Made by a program: the position numbers and the translations under genes. Below are positions 52,916-61,576 of a stretch of DNA of 64,000 nucleotides, piece by piece. A model generated the notes under the pieces. It was not told where the DNA came from. It saw only the letters and a program-made list of their open reading frames with translations, and searched no databases. Position 1 is the stretch's first letter; each line of letters opens with the position of its first letter. Origin of the DNA: Georgenia ruanii (GTDB lineage: Bacteria > Actinomycetota > Actinomycetes > Actinomycetales > Actinomycetaceae); assembly GCF_009193175.1 (NCBI RefSeq), contig NZ_VUKE01000018.1, positions 1 through 64,000 on the forward strand, written 5' to 3'.

Positions 52916-52952
52916 GCGCCCGGCCGGCGGCGTCACGCGCCCGGCCGGGCGC
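52916..52952. terminator. Hairpin between HdeD and acetyltransferase genes
   Basis: Perfect 12-base arms GCGCCCGGCCGG/CCGGCCGGGCGC; the 13-base loop contains the stop codon of the convergent acetyltransferase gene. Confidence 0.7.
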
Positions 52953-53520
52953 TCCACTCGGGCGCGAGCGCGGCCATGCGGATCATGTCGACGCGCCGGC
53001 CGTCGAAGAGCAGCGCCTCGCGGTCCACCCCCTCGACGACGAAGCCGGCCTTCTCGTACACGTGCCGGGCGCGGGGGTTGAAGGCGTAGACCCCCAGCGA
53101 GACCCGGTGCAGCCGGAGGTCCGCGAAGGCGTAGCGGAGCAGGAGGGTCGTCGCCTCGGTGCCCAGCCCGCGGCCCCGGCCGTCGGGGCCGATGAGGATC
53201 CGGAAGTTGCAGGCGGCGTTGGCCGGCTCCCACTCGTTGAGCACCACCTCGCCCACGCACCGGCCGCTGCGCCGGTCCTCGACGGCGAGATCGAGGCGGC
53301 CCTCCTGCGCGCCCCGGGTGGAGTACCAGGCGGCGAGGTCGCCGAACCGGCCGTCGTCGGCCTGGGCCTCGGTGGTGCTGGACGCGCTGCCGGTGAGGAT
53401 GCGCACCTCGGGATCGGCGATCGCGGCGGCCATCGCCGCGACGTCGTCGTCGCGGAAGGGCCGCAGGGCGACGCGCGCGCCCACGAGCGTCGGCTTGGCG
53501 GCGAAGGGGGTTCCGGTCAC
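52933..53520 (-). CDS. GNAT-family N-acetyltransferase (RimJ/RimL type)
   Basis: A 195-residue protein starting at GTG 53520 (VTGTPFAAKPTLVGARVALRP). The acetyl-CoA loop GPDGRGRGLGTEATTLLLRYAF and the pattern LHRVSLGVYAFNPRARHVYEKAGF are characteristic of RimJ/RimL-like transferases acting on protein N-termini, or on small molecules such as polyamines. The exact substrate is unknown. Confidence 0.88.
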   Translation of the reverse strand: MTGTPFAAKPTLVGARVALRPFRDDDVAAMAAAIADPEVRILTGSASSTTEAQADDGRFGDLAAWYSTRGAQEGRLDLAVEDRRSGRCVGEVVLNEWEPANAACNFRILIGPDGRGRGLGTEATTLLLRYAFADLRLHRVSLGVYAFNPRARHVYEKAGFVVEGVDREALLFDGRRVDMIRMAALAPEWSARPGA

Positions 53521-53612
53521 GGGGAGGATCCTGCCCGAGCCGCCCGCGGCGGACCAAGACGCGCGGCGCGTGCCCCCGAGAAAACGGCACTGTGGCAACG
53601 GATAAGCAGTGG

Positions 53613-53633
53613 GTTGAGCGTGGGCGGCTCAAC
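53613..53633. promoter_or_regulatory. HAIR-like element (HspR operator) before hsp20
   Basis: GTTGAGC-N7-GCTCAAC, a perfect 7-base inverted repeat with the 7-base spacer of HAIR (CTTGAGT-N7-ACTCAAG), matching it at 10 of 14 arm positions. It lies 25 bp before a CIRCE element. Confidence 0.6.
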
Positions 53634-53657
53634 TTTTACGCCGAGAGCGATCTACCG

Positions 53658-53684
53658 CTAGCACTCCCCGGGTCCGAGTGCTAA
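53658..53684. promoter_or_regulatory. CIRCE element (HrcA operator) before hsp20
   Basis: CTAGCACTC-N9-GAGTGCTAA matches the CIRCE consensus TTAGCACTC-N9-GAGTGCTAA at 17 of 18 arm positions, with the exact 9-base spacer. It lies about 94 bp before the hsp20 start at 53778, probably in the transcribed leader. Confidence 0.92.
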
Positions 53685-53777
53685 AACGGGTGTCACGAAG
53701 ACCGCCGGCCCCACCGGATGCGGGCCGGCGGCGACACGGCCCGGAAGGCCCGGGCCGCACGGAGTGAGGTGGTATTC

Positions 53778-54224
53778 ATGGCTACCCGTTACGACCCGTT
53801 CCGGGAGATGGACCGCTGGCTGTCGAACGTGCGCCAGGTTCCCGCGGCCCCCGGCCTGCCCCTGGACCTCTACCGCCAGGGGGAGGTCTTCGTCGCCAAG
53901 GTCGACCTGCCCGGCGTCGACCCCGCGACCATCGACATCGACGTGGAGGACCGGACCCTGACCATCCGGGCCGAGCGGCGGCGCGAGGAGGCGGAGGACC
54001 TCCAGTGGCTGACCCACGAGCGGCCCACCGGCACCTTCGCCCGGCAGCTCTCGCTCGGTCAGGGCCTGGCCCTGGACCGGATCGAGGCGGCCTACTCCGA
54101 CGGCGTGCTCACGCTGACCATCCCGGTCGCCGAGGAGGCCAAGCCCCGCAAGATCCAGGTCGCCCACACCGGCCGGCCGGCCTCCGTGGAGACCGGATCG
54201 AGCGAGGAGGCCGCGTCCATCTGA
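53778..54224 (+). CDS. Hsp20 small heat-shock protein (CIRCE-controlled)
   Basis: A 148-residue ATP-independent holdase. [15 protein letters not shown] is the usual Hsp20 N-terminus; VFVAKVDLPGVDPATIDIDV, the domain end DGVLTLTIPV and a KPRKIQV tail mark the alpha-crystallin domain. The C-terminal IxI-like motif (KIQV) is weak. It is controlled by the HAIR-like and CIRCE sites upstream, and starts a tandem pair with the paralogue at 54425, 200 bp downstream. Confidence 0.95.
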   Translation: MATRYDPFREMDRWLSNVRQVPAAPGLPLDLYRQGEVFVAKVDLPGVDPATIDIDVEDRTLTIRAERRREEAEDLQWLTHERPTGTFARQLSLGQGLALDRIEAAYSDGVLTLTIPVAEEAKPRKIQVAHTGRPASVETGSSEEAASI

Positions 54225-54424
54225 GACGCCCACGTCCCGGCCCGCGCGGCCGGGGCCGCCGAGCCCCGGGGTGCAGCACCGAGGAGACCCGACGTCTCGG
54301 TGACGCACGAAGGGCCCGCCCCGGGCTCGGCCCACCGAGGAGCAGTGACAGGACAGGAACCGTCCCGGCCGGCACCGGCCGGACCGGCCCGGCACCCCGG
54401 GCCGCCACTCTGGAGGTGACACCG

Positions 54425-54886
54425 ATGCGTACCGACCCGTTCCGTGAGATGGACCGCCTGCTGGACACCGTGCTGCGCCAGGCTCCGACGACGCACCCGA
54501 TGCCCATGGACCTGCACCGCGACGGCGACACGTTCGTGGCGAAGATCGACCTGCCGGGAGTGCGCCCGGAGAGCCTCGACCTCGACGTCGAGGAGCGCAC
54601 GCTGACGGTGCGCGCCGAGCGGGCCGCCGACGTCGCCGAGGGCGTGCAGTGGCTCTCCCGGGAGCGCCCCACGGGCACCTTCGCCCGCCAGCTCACGCTC
54701 GGCCCGCGGGTGGACGCCGACCACATCGACGCCACCTACGCCGACGGCGTGCTGACGCTGACCCTCCCCGTCGCCGAGGAGGCCAAGCCCCGCAAGATCC
54801 AGGTCGCCCACAGCGGCGGCCGGACCACGCTGGAGCAGGGGTCCGCGCGCACGATCGAGGGCGCCGCGAGCGGCACCGACAGCTGA
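54425..54886 (+). CDS. Hsp20 small heat-shock protein, tandem paralogue
   Basis: A 153-residue Hsp20 closely related to its upstream neighbour (both with PFREMDR at the start and the [11 protein letters not shown] block). A 43-bp run at the end of the crystallin domain is identical between the two genes (54126-54168 and 54770-54812). ATG 54425 follows GGAGGTG. No separate CIRCE or HAIR site precedes it, so it is probably read from the upstream promoter. Confidence 0.94.
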   Translation: MRTDPFREMDRLLDTVLRQAPTTHPMPMDLHRDGDTFVAKIDLPGVRPESLDLDVEERTLTVRAERAADVAEGVQWLSRERPTGTFARQLTLGPRVDADHIDATYADGVLTLTLPVAEEAKPRKIQVAHSGGRTTLEQGSARTIEGAASGTDS

Positions 54887-54899
54887 CGGCACGCGCCAG

Positions 54900-54931
54900 G
54901 GGCCGGGCGGGTTCGTCCCGCCCGGCCCTTT
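54900..54931 (+). terminator. Rho-independent terminator after the hsp20 pair
   Basis: Perfect 12-base arms GGGCCGGGCGGG/CCCGCCCGGCCC, TTCGT loop and a short T-run, 14 bp after the stop. Confidence 0.85.
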
Positions 54932-55034
54932 CGCGGGCGCCGCGGTCCTTCCCCCCGGTTCGGACGCCAGGGACGCGAGCCGTGCCGTCGCCCGTGGTCC
55001 GCGTCCCGCTCGGCACTCCGCCTACGATGCACCC

Positions 55035-55847
55035 GTGACCCCCCAGCCCCGCGTCAACACCGCCTACGAGGACCTGCTCCGCCACGTCCTGGAGAACGGC
55101 ACCCCCAAGAGCGACCGCACCGGCACCGGGACCCGCAGCGTCTTCGGGCACCAGATGCGCTTCCCGCTGACCGAGGGGTTCCCGCTCATCACCACCAAGC
55201 GCGTGTTCCTGCGCGGGGTGGCCGAGGAGCTGTTCTGGTTCCTGCGCGGGGAGCACAACGCGCGCCCGCTGCAGGACAAGGGCGTGCACATCTGGGACGA
55301 GTGGGCCAGGCCCGACGGCGAGCTCGGACCCGTCTACGGGGTGCAGTGGCGCTCGTGGCCGGCGCCGGACGGGCGCCACATCGACCAGGTCCAGCAGGTC
55401 CTCGACACCCTGCGGTCCAACCCCGACTCCCGCCGCATGATCGTCTCGGCCTGGAACGTCGCGGACCTGGATCAGATGGCGCTCATGCCGTGCCACGCGC
55501 TGTTCCAGTTCTACGTGGCCGACGGCCGGCTCTCCTGCCAGCTCTACCAGCGCAGCGCCGACCTCTTCCTCGGCGTGCCGTTCAACATCGCCTCCTACGC
55601 ACTGCTCACCCACATGATCGCCCAGCAGGTCGGCCTCGACGTCGGCGACTTCGTCTGGACCGGCGGGGACTGCCACATCTACGACAACCACGTCGAGCAG
55701 GTGACCGAGCAGCTCACCCGCGAGCCCTACCCCTTCCCCACGCTCCAGCTCCGCCAGGCGCCCTCGCTGTTCGACTACACCTTCGACGACGTCGAGGTGG
55801 TCGACTACCGGCACCACCCCGCCATCAAGGCGCCGGTGGCGGTGTGA
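55035..55847 (+). CDS. thyA: Thymidylate synthase
   Basis: Methylates dUMP to dTMP using methylene-tetrahydrofolate. The 270-residue protein starts at GTG 55035. The catalytic Cys153 lies in [28 protein letters not shown] and [13 protein letters not shown] are conserved substrate blocks. It overlaps folA by one base (TGATG), the usual thyA-folA operon, which recycles the dihydrofolate produced. Confidence 0.97.
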   Translation: MTPQPRVNTAYEDLLRHVLENGTPKSDRTGTGTRSVFGHQMRFPLTEGFPLITTKRVFLRGVAEELFWFLRGEHNARPLQDKGVHIWDEWARPDGELGPVYGVQWRSWPAPDGRHIDQVQQVLDTLRSNPDSRRMIVSAWNVADLDQMALMPCHALFQFYVADGRLSCQLYQRSADLFLGVPFNIASYALLTHMIAQQVGLDVGDFVWTGGDCHIYDNHVEQVTEQLTREPYPFPTLQLRQAPSLFDYTFDDVEVVDYRHHPAIKAPVAV

Positions 55848-56341
55848 TGCTCGGGATGATCTGGGCCCAGGCCCACGACCGCGTCATCGGCGCCGACGGC
55901 GCCATGCCCTGGCACCTGCCCGAGGACCTCGCCCACTTCAAGCGCACCACGTCCGGCTCCGCCGTCGTCATGGGGCGGGCCACCTGGGACGCGCTGGACC
56001 CGCGGTTCCGGCCGCTGCCGGGCCGGCGCAACATCGTCCTCACCCGCCAGGACCGGTTCACGGCCGAGGGCGCCGACGTCGTCGGCACCCTCGAGGAGGC
56101 GCTGCGGCTGGCCGGCGAGGACGGCTGGGTCATCGGCGGCGGGCAGATCTTCGCCCAGGCCCTCCCCCGGGCCGGCCGGCTCGTCGTGACCGACATCGAC
56201 CTCGCCGTCGACGGCGACGCCCGCGCCCCGGCCATCGACGACACCGTGTGGGAGATCGAGGCCGCCGACCCCGACCGCGGCTGGCACACCTCGCGCACCG
56301 GGCTGCGCTACCGCATCACCACGTTCCGCCGGCGCGGCTGA
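55847..56341 (+). CDS. folA: Dihydrofolate reductase
   Basis: Reduces dihydrofolate with NADPH. The 164-residue protein has IWAQAHDRVIG, WHLPEDLAHFK with the catalytic Asp27, VVMGRATWDAL and VIGGGQIFAQAL. The reading frame starts at ATG 55847 within the thyA stop. Its last codons and stop lie in the first unit of a 27-bp tandem duplication. Confidence 0.96.
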   Translation: MLGMIWAQAHDRVIGADGAMPWHLPEDLAHFKRTTSGSAVVMGRATWDALDPRFRPLPGRRNIVLTRQDRFTAEGADVVGTLEEALRLAGEDGWVIGGGQIFAQALPRAGRLVVTDIDLAVDGDARAPAIDDTVWEIEAADPDRGWHTSRTGLRYRITTFRRRG

Positions 56342-56370
56342 GCCACCACGTTCCGCCGGCGCCTCTGAGC
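56317..56370. repeat. 27-bp imperfect tandem duplication over the folA stop codon
   Basis: CACCACGTTCCGCCGGCGC occurs at 56317 and again at 56344, each followed by a TGA-containing segment. The first unit holds the true stop; the second is untranslated. Confidence 0.85.
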
Positions 56371-56496
56371 CTGCTTCGCCGACGCGGCGGCCGGGCACCG
56401 CGGCGCCGGCGCACGCCCCCGGTCGCGCGGCCGGTCCGCCGCGCCTGCCGGATATGCTCCGGTTTCAGAAGATGCCGTCCTGAATCTGGAGAGTCG

Positions 56497-57087
56497 ATGA
56501 GACCCGTCCGTCGCGCCGCCCTGCTCGGCGCCACCGCCCTCACCGTGGCCCTGCTGGGCGCCTGCTCGTCCTCGGCGGACGCCCCCGCGGACGCGGCGTC
56601 CACCGCCGCCTCGCACGGCGCGGCCAAGGACGGCGCGAAGGCCGCCCCGGCGTCCGGGGCCGGCGTCGACGACCTGGACCCCGCCGACGTCATCGCCGAG
56701 CAGACGTACACCGTGCCGGGCAGCGAGGACAAGGTCACCGTCGGGGTGCACTCGCTCGTGGTCAAGGGCGACGTGATGGTCCTCAACCTCTTCTTCACCC
56801 CGGAGTTCGCCGACCACCCCAAGGACGAGCCGATCTCCGTCTTCGACATGGTGGGCGCCGCGTGGGACCCGAGCCTGATGGACCGGGAGAACCTCAAGGA
56901 GTACACGATCCTCAGCGAGAACGTCACCACCGACTGGGCCGCCGACCAGGTCCACACGGAGGCCACCAACGGCCAGCCGGTGCTGTGGTGGGGCGGGTAC
57001 GCCGCCCCGCAGGACGACATCGACACCGTCGACGTCCGGGTGCTCGACGAGCTGCCCGAGTTCACCGACGTCCCGATCACCCGATGA
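56497..57087 (+). CDS. Secreted lipoprotein, unknown function
   Basis: A 196-residue protein with a lipoprotein signal peptide: RRAALLGATALTVALLGACS, with lipobox LGAC and the lipidated Cys near residue 24. An Ala/Ser/Asp-rich linker follows, then a beta-rich domain (VTVGVHSLVVKGDVMVLNLFF). I do not recognise the domain. It overlaps the OmpA-like gene by four bases, so the two are made together and probably act together outside the membrane. Confidence 0.85.
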   Translation: MRPVRRAALLGATALTVALLGACSSSADAPADAASTAASHGAAKDGAKAAPASGAGVDDLDPADVIAEQTYTVPGSEDKVTVGVHSLVVKGDVMVLNLFFTPEFADHPKDEPISVFDMVGAAWDPSLMDRENLKEYTILSENVTTDWAADQVHTEATNGQPVLWWGGYAAPQDDIDTVDVRVLDELPEFTDVPITR

Positions 57088-57713
57088 GCGCGGCGCCCTC
57101 GCCGCGGTGGTGGGCACCGCGCGGGCGCCGGCGCGACCGGTCCCGCGCCGGCCGCGCCACCCGAGGCGGCGCCGCGGCAGCCCTCGCCGTCGTCCTCGCC
57201 GCGACGCTCGCACCGCCGGCCGCCGGCTTCGCCGGCCCCGACGAGCTGCCCGATCCCACGCCCGAGCTGCTGGCCGCCTCGGTCATCGCGTGGGACCCGG
57301 CCGGCACGGTCATCCAGTGGGACCCGGCCGGCACGGTGCGCTCGGTCGAGCAGGTCGAGACCCAGGCGGGGAAGACCACCATCACCCTCGCCACGGACAT
57401 CCTCTTCACCCCCGACAGCGCGGACCTGCCGGAGACGGCGGCGGCGCGGATCGGCGAGCTCGTCGCCCAGGTGCCGCAGGGCGCCGCGGTGCAGGTGCAC
57501 GGGCACACCGACTCCGTCCAGGGCGCCGTGGACAACCAGCAGCTCTCCACCGGCCGCGCCGAGGCGGTGGCCGAGGTGCTGCGGTCAAGCCGGCCCGACC
57601 TCCAGCTGGAGGTCGCGGGCTTCGCGGCCACCCGGCCGGCCGTGTCCGAGCGCGCCGACGACCCCGCCACCCGCGCCGCGAACCGCCGCGTGGAGATCGT
57701 CTACACCGGCTGA
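57084..57713 (+). CDS. OmpA-family protein
   Basis: A 209-residue exported protein with a basic N-terminus and a hydrophobic signal or anchor (AAAALAVVLAATLAPPAAG). A linker contains a 9-residue tandem repeat (VIAWDPAGT/VIQWDPAGT). The C-terminal OmpA/MotB-like peptidoglycan-binding domain has TDILFTPDSADLPETAAARI, VHGHTDSVQGAVDNQQLSTGRAEAV and NRRVEIV. It is coupled to the upstream lipoprotein gene (ATGA overlap) and overlaps the convergent ATPase gene by 13 bp. Confidence 0.9.
   Translation: MSAAPSPRWWAPRGRRRDRSRAGRATRGGAAAALAVVLAATLAPPAAGFAGPDELPDPTPELLAASVIAWDPAGTVIQWDPAGTVRSVEQVETQAGKTTITLATDILFTPDSADLPETAAARIGELVAQVPQGAAVQVHGHTDSVQGAVDNQQLSTGRAEAVAEVLRSSRPDLQLEVAGFAATRPAVSERADDPATRAANRRVEIVYTG
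57282..57335 (+). repeat. 27-bp tandem duplication in the OmpA-family gene
   Basis: Units 57282-57308 and 57309-57335 differ at only three bases, and encode a repeated nonapeptide in the linker before the OmpA domain. Confidence 0.88.
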
Positions 57714-60442
57714 CGCCCGGGTTCGCCGTCCCGGGCGGCGACGGGCGCGGCGACGGTGGCGGCGCCGGCCGGACGACGTCGCCGGCGCCGGCCCGCGGCA
57801 CGCCCGGGGGCCGCACGCCGGGAGGAGAAGCGCCGCGACCGGCGCAGCACCCGGTACCCCTCGCGGCGCACCCGCGCTGCCGGCGCGCCCGGCAGCGCGC
57901 GGTAGAACCACACCTTGCCCAGCTCGATGAGGCCCAGGTAGCACACGACCAGCACGACGAGCACGGCGAAGAAGCCCACCGGCAGGGGCCGGAAGCCGAG
58001 GGCGGGCGCCACGGGCAGGTATGGCAGGACCGCGCCCAGCGCGACGACGGCGAACATGGCCGCCGTCAGGGCCAGGCTCGGGCGGCTGCGCAGGAACGGC
58101 ACCCGGCGGGTGCGGATGACGAAGATGACGAGGCACTGGGTGGCCAGCGACTCGACGAACCACCCGGTGCGGAACAGCGCGGGCCCGGCGTGGAACACCC
58201 ACAGCATCACGCCGAACGTGAGGAAGTCGAACACGGAGCTGATCGGCCCGAAGAACAGCATGAAGCGGCGGATGAACCCCACGTCCCACCGGGCCGGCCG
58301 GGCCAGCTGCTCGGCGTCCACGCGGTCGGTGGGGATCGCGAGCTGGCTGGCGTCGTAGAGCAGGTTGTTGAGCAGGATCTGGGTCGGCAGCATCGGCAGG
58401 AAGGTCAGCAGGGCCGAGGCGCCCGCCGCGCTGAACATGTTCCCGAAGTTGCTCGACGTCCCCATGAGCACGTACTTGATGGTGTTGGCAAAGATGCGGC
58501 GCCCGTCCACCACGCCGTCGGCGAGGACGTCGAGGTCCTTCTCCAGCAGGATGATGTCGGCGGCGTCCTTGGCCACGTCGGCCGCGGAGTCGACGGAGAT
58601 CCCCACGTCCGCGGCGTGCAGGGCCAGGGCGTCGTTGACGCCGTCGCCGAGGAAGGCGACGTCGAGGCCGGTGCTGCGCTGCGCGCGCACGATGCGGGCC
58701 TTCTGCGCCGGGCTCACCCGCGCGAACACCGTCGTCCGGGCCACGAGGGCGGGCAGCCGCGCCTCGTCGGTGGCGTCGAGCTCGCCGCCGGTGACGACGG
58801 CGGCCACGGGCAGGCCGAGCTGCTCGCAGACCCGGGCCGCGACCTGGGCGTTGTCGCCGGTGACGACCTTGACCGTCACCCCCAGGCGGGCCAGGCGCTC
58901 CAGCGCCCCGGGCGCGCTGGCCTTGGGGGCGTCGAGGAAGACGAGGAAGCCGCGCAGCGTCAGCTCGCGCTCGTCCTCGGGCCCGATGGCCGCGCGGCCG
59001 GGCAGCGGCCGGGTGGCGACGGCGACGACGCGGCCGCCGGCGCCGAACTCGGCGTCCAGGACCCCGCGGGCGGCGGCGGGCACCTCCGCGCAGCGCTCGA
59101 GCACGCCCTCGGGGGCGCCCTTGGTGATCAGGGTGGGGACGCCGTCGCCGTCGGACACGAGGACGGAGGCGAGGCGCCGGTCGTGGTCGAAGGGCACGGC
59201 GGCGAGCCGCCGGTAGCGGGCCAGCTCGTCCACCTGGTCGGCGGCGCCCGCCCACAGGGCGGCGTCGAGGGCGCTGCCGCCGCCGCGGTCGGCGCCGGCC
59301 ACGTCCGGGTCGCTGCAGAGCAGGCCGAGACGCAGCACCTCCGCGCTGGGGGCGCCGCCGGGGCCGACGGCGCGGAGGAAACCGATGCGGCCCTCGGTGA
59401 GCGTGCCGGTCTTGTCGGTGAAGAGGACCTCGATGTCCCCGAGGTCCTCGATGCACACCAGGCGTTTGACGAGCACCTTGCTGCGGGCCAGCTGCCGGGA
59501 GCCGGCGGCCAGGGAGGTGGAGACCACCGCGGGCAGCAGCTGCGGGGAGATCCCGACCGCGATGGCAAGGGCGAACAGCAGCGCGTCGAGGATGGGCCGC
59601 TGCAGCAGCACGTTGGTCACGAAGATCGCCACCGTCAGGGCGGCGCCGACCTGGACCAGCAGGAGGGAGAACCGGCGCAGCCCCACCTGGAACTCGGTCT
59701 CCGGCTCACCCTCGGTCAGGCCGGCGGCGATGCGGCCGAACTCCGCCCCGGCGCCGATGGCCACCACCACACCGAGCCCGGAGCCGGCGTGGACGACGGT
59801 GCCCATGAGCGCGGCGCTGGCGAGGTCCGCGAGGGCGACGCCGTCCGGGACCGGGACGACCGACTTCGCCACCGGCACCGACTCCCCGGTGAGCACCCCC
59901 TCGTCGCACTCGAGGCCGGTGACCTCGAGCAGGCGCAGGTCGGCCGGGACCACCTCGCCGAGCCGGAGCTCGACGACGTCGCCGGGGACCAGCTCGGTGA
60001 CGTCGACGGCCGCCGTCCGCCCCTCGCGCCGGACCACGCACCGGTGGCGGATCTGCGCGTGCAGCGCCTCGGCGGCCCGCGCCGCCCGGAACTCGTTGCC
60101 GACGCCCAGGCCGACCGAGAAGACGAGGATGACGCCGATGATGACGGCACTGGTGCGCTCGCCGAGGAAGAACGACAGCGCGGCCGCGACGGCGAGAAGC
60201 AGCAGGAGCGGCGAGCGCAGCTGGCGCACCACGAGCGGGGCGAGGCGGGCGCGGTCCGAGCGGACCGCGTTGGGCCCCACGCGAATGCGGCGCCGGGCGA
60301 CTTCCGCCCCGGACAGACCGGCGCGGTCGGTTCCCAGGTCGCGCAGGACCTCTTCGGCCGTCTTGGCGGCGGCGGACCCGACGGCGAGCCCCGGCGGCTC
60401 GGCGGGGGCGGTGACGGACCTGGCGACCATGGGCACCCCCAT
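57701..60442 (-). CDS. Magnesium-translocating P-type ATPase (MgtA/MgtB type)
   Basis: A 913-residue P3B-type pump, probably for magnesium import. The N-terminal cation-ATPase domain is followed by EGVLTGESVPV, FTDKTGTLTEG (phosphorylation Asp), GDGVNDALALHAADVGISVDSAADVAKDAADIILL and the MgtA-like C-terminal helices (GTSSNFGNMFSAAGAS, LPMLPTQILLNN). The C-terminus carries an Arg/Ala-rich tail of about 50 residues that is not usual. Either Met at 60442 or Met at 60430 could start it. I see no Mg-sensing leader. Confidence 0.92.
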   Translation of the reverse strand: MGVPMVARSVTAPAEPPGLAVGSAAAKTAEEVLRDLGTDRAGLSGAEVARRRIRVGPNAVRSDRARLAPLVVRQLRSPLLLLLAVAAALSFFLGERTSAVIIGVILVFSVGLGVGNEFRAARAAEALHAQIRHRCVVRREGRTAAVDVTELVPGDVVELRLGEVVPADLRLLEVTGLECDEGVLTGESVPVAKSVVPVPDGVALADLASAALMGTVVHAGSGLGVVVAIGAGAEFGRIAAGLTEGEPETEFQVGLRRFSLLLVQVGAALTVAIFVTNVLLQRPILDALLFALAIAVGISPQLLPAVVSTSLAAGSRQLARSKVLVKRLVCIEDLGDIEVLFTDKTGTLTEGRIGFLRAVGPGGAPSAEVLRLGLLCSDPDVAGADRGGGSALDAALWAGAADQVDELARYRRLAAVPFDHDRRLASVLVSDGDGVPTLITKGAPEGVLERCAEVPAAARGVLDAEFGAGGRVVAVATRPLPGRAAIGPEDERELTLRGFLVFLDAPKASAPGALERLARLGVTVKVVTGDNAQVAARVCEQLGLPVAAVVTGGELDATDEARLPALVARTTVFARVSPAQKARIVRAQRSTGLDVAFLGDGVNDALALHAADVGISVDSAADVAKDAADIILLEKDLDVLADGVVDGRRIFANTIKYVLMGTSSNFGNMFSAAGASALLTFLPMLPTQILLNNLLYDASQLAIPTDRVDAEQLARPARWDVGFIRRFMLFFGPISSVFDFLTFGVMLWVFHAGPALFRTGWFVESLATQCLVIFVIRTRRVPFLRSRPSLALTAAMFAVVALGAVLPYLPVAPALGFRPLPVGFFAVLVVLVVCYLGLIELGKVWFYRALPGAPAARVRREGYRVLRRSRRFSSRRAAPGRAAGRRRRRRPAGAATVAAPVAARDGEPGRQPV

Positions 60443-60522
60443 CGCCGCCAGGCTAACCCCGCGCCGTCGGCCGCGGGCGGGACGGACGGCCCCCCGGCCC
60501 GGTCAGGGCGCCACGGGCACAC

Positions 60523-60586
60523 CTCCGGCCCTCAGGCCGCCACCACCGGCACGGCTCCGGCCCTCAGGCCGCCACCACCGGCACGG
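60523..60586. repeat. 32-bp tandem repeat between the Mg ATPase and VOC genes
   Basis: Two perfect 32-bp units (60523-60554 and 60555-60586) and a partial third reaching the stop codon of the VOC gene (60589-60591) fill most of this intergenic region, which is also the upstream region of the ATPase gene. Confidence 0.9.
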
Positions 60587-60588
60587 CC

Positions 60589-61536
60589 TCAGGCCGCGGC
60601 GCGCACCTCGATGAGGTTGTTCCACGGGTCGTCGACCCGCAGCACCGCGCCGTCGTGACGCACCGCCACGCCCTGCTCACCCATCCGTGCCGAGAGGGCG
60701 TTCACCTGCTCGGTGGTGGGCAGGACGATGTCCACCGTGCCGAGCCCGAGGGCCGGCACGCGCGGGCCGGCGCCCGCGCTGTTCCAGGTGTTCATGGCCA
60801 TGTGGTGGTGGTAGCCGCCGGCCGAGACGAACAGCGCCTGGTTGCCCAGGCTCGTGGTCTCCTCGAAGCCGAGCTTGCGCACGTAGAAGTCACGGGCCGT
60901 GGGCACGTCGCCGACCTGCAGGTGCACGTGCCCGACGACCGCGCCCGCCAGGCCGGAGGCCGGGGAGGTCGGGATGGTGGGCTCGGCCGTCGCGATGAGC
61001 TCGCGCGCGGCGTCGGTGAGGTGCTGGGCGAGGAACCGGTTCGGGTCGAGCCAGTTCGTCCCCATCTTCACGCGGCCGTTGGTCCACTCCCAGGTCTCCC
61101 GGGGCCGGTCGGCGTACAGCTCCAGGCCGTTGCCCTCGGGGTCGGTGAAGTAGAAGGCCTCGGAGACGTCGTGGTCGCCGGCGCCGGCGAAGGTACCCGG
61201 GGCGCGCACGGCGACGGAGGCGAGGGCGGCGGCCAGGGCGGACTGGTCCTCGAACAGGATCGCGGTGTGGAACAGGCCGGCGCTGCGGGGCGAGCCCGCC
61301 GGCAGCGAGGGGTCGTGGCGCAGCACGAGCAAGGGCACGCCGTGGCGGCCGAGGGTGACCTCGTTGCCCTCCGCGGCCAGGACGGTCAGCATGACGGCGT
61401 CGCGGTAGTACCGGGTCATGAGGTCGAGGTCGCCGACCAGGAGCGTGACCGCCCCCATGGCGGTGTCGGCGGGCAGCAGGTCGTCGGCCGGCCCGGAGAC
61501 CGCGGCAGTGGGCTGGAGGTTGGGGATCTGGGTCAT
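60589..61536 (-). CDS. Two-domain VOC protein (CatE-like extradiol dioxygenase)
   Basis: A 315-residue protein made of two glyoxalase/VOC modules (about 25-150 and 190-310). The C-terminal module has possible metal ligands in VGHVHLQVGD (His), GGYHHHMAMNTW (His) and NNLIEVR (Glu), as in ring-cleaving catechol/hydroquinone dioxygenases such as Bacillus CatE/MhqO. The substrate is unproven. A TTGA-N4-TCAA palindrome 26 bp upstream suggests MarR-type control by phenolic or quinone stress. The start ATG 61536 follows GAGGAGC. Confidence 0.88.
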   Translation of the reverse strand: MTQIPNLQPTAAVSGPADDLLPADTAMGAVTLLVGDLDLMTRYYRDAVMLTVLAAEGNEVTLGRHGVPLLVLRHDPSLPAGSPRSAGLFHTAILFEDQSALAAALASVAVRAPGTFAGAGDHDVSEAFYFTDPEGNGLELYADRPRETWEWTNGRVKMGTNWLDPNRFLAQHLTDAARELIATAEPTIPTSPASGLAGAVVGHVHLQVGDVPTARDFYVRKLGFEETTSLGNQALFVSAGGYHHHMAMNTWNSAGAGPRVPALGLGTVDIVLPTTEQVNALSARMGEQGVAVRHDGAVLRVDDPWNNLIEVRAAA

Positions 61537-61560
61537 GGCTGCTCCTCGGGGACGGCGATT

Positions 61561-61576
61561 ACTTGACGCTTCAACT
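61561..61576. promoter_or_regulatory. MarR-type palindrome upstream of the VOC gene
   Basis: ACTTGA-N4-TCAACT with the perfect core TTGA-CGCT-TCAA (61563-61574), just before the ribosome site. The rest of the 312-bp gap to the tRNA gene holds no gene that I can see. Confidence 0.5.

Noticed and set aside
60443-60588. Magnesium riboswitch before the MgtA-type ATPase
   Set aside because: The leader is short and mostly the 32-bp repeat; no conserved M-box-like pairing could be traced.
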